Positions 1 to 4,880 of a DNA stretch of 7,183 bases are shown piece after piece. Within the stretch, counting starts at the first letter, position 1, and the number at the start of each line of letters is the position of its first letter. The stretch covers positions 1 to 7,183 of the forward strand of contig JAJFBK010000028.1 of NCBI GenBank assembly GCA_020696955.1, written 5' to 3'. Position numbers and translations under genes: made by a program. The notes beneath the pieces were generated by a model, which made no database searches, was not told where the DNA came from, and saw only the letters and a program-made list of their open reading frames with translations. The DNA is from Patescibacteria group bacterium (GTDB lineage: Bacteria > Patescibacteria > UBA1384 > CAILIB01).

Positions 1-72
1 GGGGAGGGTGTACTGTCCTTCAAAGAGCTTCTTGCCCTTACAGAGAACCTCACCAAGAATAAGATCAGGTAG
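1..72 (+). CDS. C-terminal end of an unidentified plus-strand gene (5' end outside window)
   Basis: Frame 1 is open from the window edge to a TAG at 70-72, giving 23 residues that end in LTKNKIR. The stop lies 3 nt before a strong intrinsic terminator whose T-tract suits plus-strand transcription, which is the main reason to call it a gene end. The fragment is helix-like (FKELLALTENL) and too short to assign to a family. The minus strand is also open here in two frames, but it has no good start and no ribosome binding site. The gene would converge on rplY. Confidence 0.5.
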   Translation, partial: GEGVLSFKELLALTENLTKNKIR

Positions 73-75
73 ATT

Positions 76-104
76 AAAAAAGGGACTGTGAAAGTCCCTT
101 TTTT
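76..104 (+). terminator. Intrinsic terminator after the plus-strand gene fragment
   Basis: A perfect 12-bp inverted repeat (AAAAAAGGGACT, 76-87, against 93-104) encloses a 5-nt loop and ends in a run of six T. It begins 3 nt after the TAG at 70-72. The A/T arms make it potentially bidirectional, so it could also back up the rplY terminator next door. Confidence 0.85.
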
Positions 105-112
105 AATTGGTC

Positions 113-144
113 AAAAAAAGACCGGCCAGAGGGCCGATCTTTTT
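113..144 (-). terminator. Intrinsic terminator of rplY
   Basis: A 13-bp stem (115-127 against 132-144) has a GC-rich core and a 4-nt loop, followed on the minus strand by a run of seven T. The one non-Watson-Crick position (122/137) is a G-U wobble in minus-strand RNA but a C-A mismatch in plus-strand RNA, so the hairpin is better built for the minus strand. It starts 5 nt after the rplY stop codon. Confidence 0.9.
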
Positions 145-149
145 GCCTG

Positions 150-839
150 CTACTTTTCTTCTTCGGTAGCTTCTTCATCACCAGGAGCGGCGTCAGTTCC
201 TGACTGGGTCTCGCTCTCACCGTCCACGGTAGCGTCTGGAACTTCTTCCAGTTCAGCCATCTCTTCTTCGGATCGTGGAGGAGTAACCGAGGCTACTACT
301 TCTTCTGGTTCGTCCAAGATGACAATACCAGCTGGAACCTTGATGTCCTCGATACGAATACTGTCATCAAACGTTGCAAGAGAGCTGATGTCTACTTCAA
401 TTGAGTGGACAAGATCCTGAGGAAGACACTCGACGTTTACTTCGGTCTTGACGGTGATAAGGGTTCCGTCTTCATTCGTAACGGCAGCGGATTCTCCGAC
501 AAATTCCAAGGGAATTTCAGTCTGGAGTTTCTCTTTCATGTTTACAGTGTAGAAGTCCACGTGCAGGATCTGTCCTTTTACGGGGTGGATGCTGATGTCA
601 TGCACCAATACTTTTTGGGCTTTTCCGCCGTCGATGCTCAGGTCAAGCAAGGTGCTAGAACCGGCTTCTCGGAAGAGCTTGGTAAAGCTGTGGCCCTCAA
701 TGCTGATGGAGACGCTTTCTTTGCCATGACCATATACAACCCCAGGAATGAGGCCTTGGGTGCGAAGTTGGCGTACTTGCTTGCCAAGGATGGTGCGGAT
801 GTTGGCTGATACGGGGTATGTAGTTGACTGTGCGGTCAT
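150..839 (-). CDS. rplY: Large ribosomal subunit protein bL25 (Ctc/TL5 form)
   Basis: This 229-residue protein is the long, two-domain form of bL25, which binds 5S rRNA in the large subunit. Residues about 8-97 form the 5S-binding domain, with the family pattern R-x-L-R-x-x-G-x-IPGVVYG (23-37) and HPVKGQILHVDF (85-96). Residues about 98-188 match the TL5/CTC beta domain. From residue 190 the chain is an acidic, disordered-looking tail rich in E, D, S and T, ending EEATEEEK. The ATG lies 15 nt after the stop of the upstream ORF, and no Shine-Dalgarno sequence is visible (upstream bases TTACCCCTGTT), so translation may be coupled to the upstream gene. Transcription probably starts at the promoter at 1108-1136 and ends at 113-144. 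Confidence 0.95.
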   Translation of the reverse strand: MTAQSTTYPVSANIRTILGKQVRQLRTQGLIPGVVYGHGKESVSISIEGHSFTKLFREAGSSTLLDLSIDGGKAQKVLVHDISIHPVKGQILHVDFYTVNMKEKLQTEIPLEFVGESAAVTNEDGTLITVKTEVNVECLPQDLVHSIEVDISSLATFDDSIRIEDIKVPAGIVILDEPEEVVASVTPPRSEEEMAELEEVPDATVDGESETQSGTDAAPGDEEATEEEK

Positions 840-854
840 AACAGGGGTAACGAA

Positions 855-1082
855 TTAACGATGATTTGCCTTAAATGCTTTGCTATAGTCACCGTCGAAA
901 TTCTTGAAGGCTTCATGAAAGTCGATGATGTCGTTTGCAGTGATAGGGGTCTTGTCCACAAACTCAAAACCGTTTTTCCGGTTGTAATGGACCAGTACGG
1001 AGATGCTGAGCGGAACTTCGCCCTCTGAGTTTACCAACTGAAAGTGATGAAATTCACCTTGGGGCATGGTTTCCTCGTTCAT
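855..1082 (-). CDS. Small conserved-looking protein of unknown function upstream of rplY
   Basis: I do not recognise this 75-residue protein. It is soluble-looking, with no signal peptide, membrane segment or cysteine. It has an N-terminal beta-like half (FHHFQLVNSEGEVPLSISVLV) and a C-terminal helical half (TANDIIDFHEAFKNFDG) ending in basic residues. Two starts are possible. The first ATG (1080-1082) has only a distant AGG. An in-frame ATG at 1065-1067 has GAGG five nt upstream and would give a 70-residue protein starting MPQGEF; I consider that start at least as likely. The gene lies directly behind a near-consensus promoter and 15 nt before rplY, so it is very probably the first gene of a two-gene operon with bL25. 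This proximity hints at a translation-related role but does not show one. Confidence 0.75.
   Translation of the reverse strand: MNEETMPQGEFHHFQLVNSEGEVPLSISVLVHYNRKNGFEFVDKTPITANDIIDFHEAFKNFDGDYSKAFKANHR
1068..1076 (-). promoter_or_regulatory. Shine-Dalgarno supporting an internal start of the small ORF
   Basis: The minus strand reads GAGGAAACC directly before the ATG at 1065-1067. GAGG sits 5 nt from that ATG, an ideal distance, and no comparable site precedes the outer ATG at 1080-1082. This favours a 70-residue product or two alternative starts. Confidence 0.5.
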
Positions 1083-1107
1083 GGCGTACGTTTACCTATA
1101 TGTCGGT

Positions 1108-1136
1108 ATAATAGAGAGAATTTCCAGGGCTGTCAA
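1108..1136 (-). promoter_or_regulatory. Near-consensus sigma-70 promoter for the small ORF and rplY
   Basis: On the minus strand a perfect -35 TTGACA (1131-1136) and a -10 TATTAT (1108-1113) are separated by exactly 17 nt. The predicted transcription start is near 1101, giving an 18-nt leader to the first ATG of the small ORF or about 34 nt to the second. The -35 begins 18 nt after the uvrB stop. I see no terminator between uvrB and this promoter, so read-through from trmD-uvrB may add to its output. Confidence 0.85.
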
Positions 1137-1154
1137 TCTTATTTCAGGCTAAAA

Positions 1155-3161
1155 CTACTCTTCAGTAAGTTTTCTGACAGTGTCACGCAGCTCGGCGGCC
1201 CTTTCAAAATCAAGATGAAGGGCGGCTTGGCTCATCTGGTCGCGCAATTCTTCCAAATAAAATTGTTTCTGCTGAGCCGGTAGCCGGTTGAAAGCGGCTT
1301 TTTCCTCGGCGATAGTCTTTGCTTCGTGGTGCGGCAAAGCAATGGTGACCGGCTTGTTAAGTGCAGTGGGTACTATGTTGTTTTCTATGTTGTACTTCTT
1401 TTGGATTTCACGACGACGATTCGTCTCGTCGATTGCCCGCTGCATGGATCCGGTAATGTTGTTGGCGTACATTATTACTTTTCCCTCTATGTGACGGGCG
1501 GCTCGACCAATGGTCTGGATGAGTGAGGTGTCAGAGCGAAGAAATCCTTCTTTGTCCGCATCAAGAATGGCCACCAAACTTACTTCTGGCAAGTCCAATC
1601 CCTCTCGTAACAGGTTAATTCCTACTACCACGTCATAGGTTCCACGACGGAGGTCCTGGAGAATCTCGGTACGCTCAATCGTTTTGACGTCCGAGTGGAG
1701 ATATTGTACCTTTACTCCCTTGTCCTGCAAGAACTCGGTAATATCTTCGGCCATTCGCTTGGTAAGGGTAGTAACCAAAACCCTCTGTCCTTGACTGATG
1801 CGGACATCGATTTCCTTTTGAAGGTCGGCAATCTGCCCGTCGATGGGCCTAATCTCGATTTCAGGGTCAATGATTCCGGTCGGTCGGATAAGCTGTTCTG
1901 CCACTAGGTTGGGAGCTTTTCCATTTTCTAGCCGGATTGACTGGGTGTCTTGCTTGATCTGCTCAATTTCATTTTTACCGGGAGTAGCTGAGACGTAGAC
2001 TGTTTGGCCCATGCGTTCCTTGAATTCTCCGAAGGTAAGCGGGCGGTTGTCCTTAGCGGCTTTTAAGCGGAACCCATAATCAACAAGGGTTTGCTTTCTG
2101 GCTTGGTCGCCGTTGTACATTCCCGAAACCTGAGGAACGGTGATGTGTGACTCGTCAATGAAGAGAAGGTAGTCGTCTGGAAAATAATCAAGCAGTACTG
2201 AAGGAGGAGTTCCTGGTGCTCTCTGATCGAAATAGCGGGAATAGTTTTCAATTCCGGAAGTGGTTCCGGTTTCTCTGATCATTTCCAAGTCAAAGGTTAC
2301 TCGCTGGCGAAGCCGCTGGGCTTCGATGAGCTTTCCAGCCCCTTCAAAAGCTTTTACCTCTTCTTCCATGTCCTTCTCGATGAGCTTCAGAATGTCACCC
2401 CGAGCTTCGTCAGGAGCCAAGTAGTGTTTGGCTGGGAAGATCTCAATCTCATCGACAGATTCCAAAACGTTTCCAGTAAGCGGATCAGTAAGGGAGATGG
2501 ACTCCACCTCGTCATCAAACTGAACGATTTTGATTTGATAATCCTCGTAGGCAGGAAAGAGGGTGATGGTGTCGCCCTGGATGCGGTAGGATCCTCGTTT
2601 TAGGTCAATGTCATTGCGCTGGTACTGCATTTCACTCAGCTTGGTGGTGAAGGCGTGGCGGGGCAGATTTTCACCTTTCCGCACAGTCGTATTTGAAGAT
2701 CGGTAAGCCTCTGGTGACCCGAGGCCATAGATGCATGACACGGAAGCCACGATAATGGTGTCTCTTCGGGTCAGGAGAGCGTGGGTGGATGCGTGACGAA
2801 ACTTCTCAATTTCTTCGTTAATATTGGAATCCTTTTCAATATACGTATCAGTCATCGGAATGTAGGCTTCCGGCTGGTAGTAGTCGTAATATGAAACAAA
2901 GTACTGAACGCTGTTCTCAGGAAAGAATTCACGGAACTCAGCAAAAAGCTGGGCAGCCAAGGTCTTGTTGTGGGCCATGACCAGAGCAGGGCGTTGAAGA
3001 CGCTGAATGGCTTCGGCCATCACGAAGGTCTTTCCAGTTCCGGTGGCACCAAGAAGAATCTGGTTTTGGTATCCAGAGTTAACTCCTTCGACGATGTGCT
3101 CGATGGCTTTGGGCTGGTCACCCATCGGGGTGTAGGGCGCAACGAGTTTAAAGGGTTTCAT
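1155..3161 (-). CDS. uvrB: Excinuclease ABC subunit UvrB
   Basis: This 668-residue protein is full length for UvrB, the ATP-driven damage-verification subunit that UvrA loads onto DNA and that recruits UvrC for incision. The N-terminus (MKPFKLVAPYTPMGDQPKAI) is typical. Walker A is GATGTGKT at 38-45. The beta-hairpin that inserts between DNA strands is intact (SYYDYYQPEAYIP, 90-102, with the aromatic tyrosines at 91, 92, 94 and 95). The motif II DESH box follows LLFI about halfway along, and motif VI reads QTIGRAARH. The last ~35 residues are the UVR helical hairpin that contacts UvrC (FYLEELRDQM... ELRDTVRKL). The ATG overlaps the end of trmD by 14 nt and lacks a Shine-Dalgarno sequence, suggesting translational coupling. 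No terminator is visible downstream. Confidence 0.98.
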   Translation of the reverse strand: MKPFKLVAPYTPMGDQPKAIEHIVEGVNSGYQNQILLGATGTGKTFVMAEAIQRLQRPALVMAHNKTLAAQLFAEFREFFPENSVQYFVSYYDYYQPEAYIPMTDTYIEKDSNINEEIEKFRHASTHALLTRRDTIIVASVSCIYGLGSPEAYRSSNTTVRKGENLPRHAFTTKLSEMQYQRNDIDLKRGSYRIQGDTITLFPAYEDYQIKIVQFDDEVESISLTDPLTGNVLESVDEIEIFPAKHYLAPDEARGDILKLIEKDMEEEVKAFEGAGKLIEAQRLRQRVTFDLEMIRETGTTSGIENYSRYFDQRAPGTPPSVLLDYFPDDYLLFIDESHITVPQVSGMYNGDQARKQTLVDYGFRLKAAKDNRPLTFGEFKERMGQTVYVSATPGKNEIEQIKQDTQSIRLENGKAPNLVAEQLIRPTGIIDPEIEIRPIDGQIADLQKEIDVRISQGQRVLVTTLTKRMAEDITEFLQDKGVKVQYLHSDVKTIERTEILQDLRRGTYDVVVGINLLREGLDLPEVSLVAILDADKEGFLRSDTSLIQTIGRAARHIEGKVIMYANNITGSMQRAIDETNRRREIQKKYNIENNIVPTALNKPVTIALPHHEAKTIAEEKAAFNRLPAQQKQFYLEELRDQMSQAALHLDFERAAELRDTVRKLTEE

Positions 3162-3861
3162 TCGATTCTTGTCGTTTGGTGGTTTTTAGTTTGGCTTGCT
3201 CCAGTCTCCAAGCCTTTATGGCTGCGTGGTTGCCAGAGAGCAGGACGTCGGGCACTTTCTGGCCGTTGTATTCGAGTGGGCGGGTATAGTGAGGGTACTC
3301 CAGAAGAAGATTTCCTTTTTCATCTGTAAGTCCGAAGCTTTCTTCTTCAGGAGATTCCTCCCTGATTACTTCCGGCAGGAGTCGGGAGATGGCGTCAATA
3401 ACCATGGCGGCTGGCAGTTCGCCTCCGGTAAGAACGAAGTCCCCTATGGAAAGCTCGGCATCAACTAAAGACCGGATACGCTCGTCAAAACCCTCGTAAT
3501 GTCCACAGAGGAAAATGATGTGCTCATAATCAGTCGCTAACTGTTTGGCAATTGATTGCCGAAAGCGCACTCCTTGGGGCGTGAGCATTATGATCTTGCG
3601 CCTGCTCGGGTCAATTTGTTGTAATTCAGGTAACTGTAAAACCTGTTGAAGTGCCGCATCGACAACGTCGACTTTTAGTACCATGCCGGCTCCTCCTCCA
3701 TAAGGGGTGTCATCTACCATTTTGTGCTTGTCACTGGCAGCGTCACGGATGTTGTGAAAATGAACTTCCAGCAAGCCTTTGTTTTGGGCACGCTTCAAAA
3801 TAGAGGCCTCCAAGGAGCCCTGTATGATTTCTGGAAAAAGAGTTAGAACGTCAAATCGCAT
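3148..3861 (-). CDS. trmD: tRNA (guanine-37-N1)-methyltransferase TrmD
   Basis: This 237-residue SPOUT methyltransferase uses S-adenosylmethionine to make m1G37 in tRNAs with G36G37, preventing +1 frameshifts. Family signatures in order are LTLFPE (6-11), the conserved KHK-VDDTPYGGGAGM segment (45-60), LTPQG (93-97), CGHYEGFDERI (119-129) and SIGDFVLTGGELPA (138-151); the last three build the trefoil-knot cofactor site. The C-terminal tRNA-binding part has YPHYTRP and VPDVLLSGNHAAIKAWR. Two departures stand out. The usual PGVLG after the conserved Arg (R160) reads PEVIR, and the residue matching the catalytic Asp (D169 in H. influenzae, in EEDSF) is Glu-174 in EEESF, followed by a linker longer than in the E. 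coli/H. influenzae enzymes. The start ATG lies 6 nt after a -10 box, so a leaderless mRNA is likely. uvrB overlaps the 3' end. Confidence 0.97.
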   Translation of the reverse strand: MRFDVLTLFPEIIQGSLEASILKRAQNKGLLEVHFHNIRDAASDKHKMVDDTPYGGGAGMVLKVDVVDAALQQVLQLPELQQIDPSRRKIIMLTPQGVRFRQSIAKQLATDYEHIIFLCGHYEGFDERIRSLVDAELSIGDFVLTGGELPAAMVIDAISRLLPEVIREESPEEESFGLTDEKGNLLLEYPHYTRPLEYNGQKVPDVLLSGNHAAIKAWRLEQAKLKTTKRQESNETL

Positions 3862-3867
3862 GAACTT

Positions 3868-3876
3868 ACCCTAGCA
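3868..3876 (-). promoter_or_regulatory. Extended -10 promoter of trmD, predicted leaderless start
   Basis: The minus strand reads TGC-TAGGGT, an extended -10 element whose hexamer (3868-3873) ends exactly 6 nt before the trmD ATG, so transcription would start at or next to the A of the ATG. No good -35 is found at 16-18 nt. The bases around it match the def promoter over 13 identical positions (CTAGCAGAAAAGA on the plus strand, 3871-3883 here and 6767-6779 there), which supports a real shared element. Confidence 0.6.
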
Positions 3877-3888
3877 GAAAAGATGGGA

Positions 3889-3917
3889 TTGAACCAGGGG
3901 GTCAGAAGTGATATAAG
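3889..3917 (+). promoter_or_regulatory. Promoter of the plus-strand membrane-protein gene
   Basis: TTGAAC (3889-3894, 4 of 6 consensus) and TATAAG (3912-3917, 5 of 6) are separated by 17 nt. The predicted start is near 3924, leaving a leader of about 39 nt that carries a clear Shine-Dalgarno. It is back-to-back with the trmD promoter, only about 12 nt from its TG extension, so the two could interfere with each other. Confidence 0.55.
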
Positions 3918-3930
3918 GAAACAGCCTTAT
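3913..3930. repeat. Inverted repeat over the -10/+1 region of the plus-strand promoter
   Basis: ATAAGG (3913-3918) and CCTTAT (3925-3930) form a perfect 6-bp inverted repeat around a 6-nt spacer. It covers most of the -10 box and the predicted start site. An operator for a dimeric regulator would sit here. It is not a convincing terminator, since the following T-tract is interrupted (TGTTTTCT). It could be chance in AT-rich intergenic DNA. Confidence 0.4.
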
Positions 3931-3950
3931 TGTTTTCTATAAAGAAGGCG

Positions 3951-3955
3951 AGGAG
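3951..3955 (+). promoter_or_regulatory. Shine-Dalgarno that fixes the start of the plus-strand gene
   Basis: AGGAG lies 7 nt before the ATG at 3963. It selects this ATG over an in-frame TTG at 3930, which would place the AGGAG inside the coding region. It is the clearest Shine-Dalgarno in the window. Confidence 0.75.
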
Positions 3956-3962
3956 AAAGAAT

Positions 3963-4334
3963 ATGAGACGAAATGGGAGTGCGCACTGGAGTGTTCTTGT
4001 ATTGACGGCCGTTTTGTTGATTGGAGGGGCATTTTTACAAATCGCCATTAGAGTAAGGAGAGTGGAGGCTCCTCACATAGTGATCGGAAGCGTATACCGG
4101 GTCATCTATATCAAGGAGGTTATGGATGGATCAACACCGTGTCTTTCCCTAACCCTCATTGCTACTGACACCTCTGAGGCAAAGGCGGTCGTGAGCATCC
4201 CAGAGTCGTCTGTTGTTCCTGATCCCACCCTCCCAGCTGGTACTGTCAAATGGGTTCCTAAAATAATAGACGGTCTTACCTATTACGAGGTTCACTGGAA
4301 TCAGATCTCGGTCTCAAGAGACAAAACTACATAA
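3963..4334 (+). CDS. Small single-pass membrane protein of unknown function
   Basis: This 123-residue protein begins MRRNGSAHW, followed by one hydrophobic segment (about residues 10-29, SVLVLTAVLLIGGAFLQIAI) and then RVRRVEAP. It has no cleavage motif or lipobox, so it is probably a membrane anchor. Where the remaining ~90 residues lie cannot be settled: basic residues flank the segment on both sides. They look beta-rich (alternating I/V/Y stretches, PESSVVPDPTLPAGT turn region) and contain a single cysteine. I recognise no family. It is the only complete gene on the plus strand, with its own promoter, a strong Shine-Dalgarno and a terminator shared with khpA. Five of its seven arginine codons are AGA/AGG, whereas the neighbouring minus-strand genes mainly use CGN. 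This hints at acquisition from elsewhere, though the sample is small. Confidence 0.75.
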   Translation: MRRNGSAHWSVLVLTAVLLIGGAFLQIAIRVRRVEAPHIVIGSVYRVIYIKEVMDGSTPCLSLTLIATDTSEAKAVVSIPESSVVPDPTLPAGTVKWVPKIIDGLTYYEVHWNQISVSRDKTT

Positions 4335-4363
4335 CCGTCGGAAGTCCTTGCTTTCGTCCAATC

Positions 4364-4398
4364 AAAAAAGTCCCGGAAAGATCCGGGACTTTTCTTTT
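4364..4398. terminator. Bidirectional terminator between the plus-strand gene and khpA
   Basis: A perfect 12-bp stem (AAAAGTCCCGGA, 4366-4377, against 4382-4393) with a 4-nt AAGA loop has T-rich tails on both sides: TTTT-C-TTTTT on the plus strand and six T on the minus strand. It lies 31 nt after the plus-strand stop and 10 nt after the khpA stop, so it serves both convergent genes. Confidence 0.92.
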
Positions 4399-4408
4399 TG
4401 TATTGGCT

Positions 4409-4768
4409 TTAGGCCAATTCGTCTTGGGGGATGTCGCTCAGGGCGTCTTTGAAGTTATTGGCAGGAACTTCCATTTGCTCTTGAGGCTTATCATCCAGGT
4501 ACTCAGGGCGTCCACCTTCTGGCTCGATAATCTTCAAATTAACTCGGGCATTGTTCTTGGCTCCGAAGACTCGAAGCAGAGTGCGAAGGGCTTTGGCGGT
4601 TCGGCCTTCTTTTCCGATAATGGTTCCCATGTCCTCTGCGCTTACGTGAAGAGAAATGAGGGTTCCCATCTCATCAACGGTGCGTTCAGTCTGAACATCT
4701 TCTGGGTGATCAACAATGGCTTTGACAACGTATTCTACGAATTGTTGGTCGGTGACTTCTTCCGGCAT
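4409..4768 (-). CDS. khpA: KhpA-type KH-domain RNA-binding protein
   Basis: This 119-residue protein matches the KhpA family (formerly YlqC), small KH proteins that bind RNA, often together with KhpB/Jag. Residues 8-80 form the KH domain: FVEYVVKAIVDHPEDV (10-25), the RTVDEMG strand, the RNA-binding GxxG loop as IIGKEGRTAKALR (50-62), and KNNARVNLKI (71-80). A further ~39 residues, acidic and Pro/Gln-rich, extend beyond the usual ~75-80 residue protein. The frame is open much further upstream, but that part crosses a terminator and rpsP out of frame, and this ATG gives the family's normal N-terminus. No Shine-Dalgarno is evident. It normally sits directly behind rpsP, and here it does, but in a separate transcription unit. 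Confidence 0.93.
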   Translation of the reverse strand: MPEEVTDQQFVEYVVKAIVDHPEDVQTERTVDEMGTLISLHVSAEDMGTIIGKEGRTAKALRTLLRVFGAKNNARVNLKIIEPEGGRPEYLDDKPQEQMEVPANNFKDALSDIPQDELA

Positions 4769-4795
4769 ACGGACAATTACTGATAGGTCACTTTC

Positions 4796-4825
4796 AGTAT
4801 ACGATGGCTTCTCTGAAAGATGCAA
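4796..4825 (-). promoter_or_regulatory. Promoter of khpA
   Basis: The -10 TATACT (4796-4801, 5 of 6 consensus) lies 18 nt from a weak -35 TTGCAT (4820-4825). The predicted start is near 4789, about 21 nt before the khpA ATG. It lies just beyond the rpsP terminator, where a promoter is needed if that terminator is efficient. Confidence 0.55.
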
Positions 4826-4835
4826 GCAAAGCCAC

Positions 4836-4868
4836 AAAAAAACACCCCTACAGAGGAGGGGTGTTTTT
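4836..4868 (-). terminator. Intrinsic terminator of rpsP
   Basis: A perfect 11-bp stem (AAAAACACCCC, 4838-4848, against 4858-4868) with a 9-nt loop is followed on the minus strand by a run of seven T. It starts 12 nt after the rpsP stop. It separates rpsP from khpA, genes that are commonly transcribed together in other bacteria. Confidence 0.92.
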
Positions 4869-4880
4869 GGTTGAGAGTGC

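Noticed and set aside
405..809. Long open frame on the plus strand opposite rplY (134 codons)
   Set aside because: It is antisense to a clear bL25 gene, with no promoter or ribosome binding site, and its translation resembles no protein family.
1137..1154. Possible uvrB terminator
   Set aside because: No stem with a T-tract could be built after the uvrB stop; the next element is the -35 of the downstream promoter.
3876..3905. tRNA-like T-arm on the minus strand (GGTTCAATCCC) upstream of trmD
   Set aside because: Only three stem pairs form, and no D-arm, anticodon arm or acceptor stem surrounds it. Probably chance.
3930..3962. TTG start giving 11 extra residues on the plus-strand membrane protein
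   Set aside because: The ATG at 3963 has AGGAG at ideal spacing. The TTG has no Shine-Dalgarno and lies within the likely leader.
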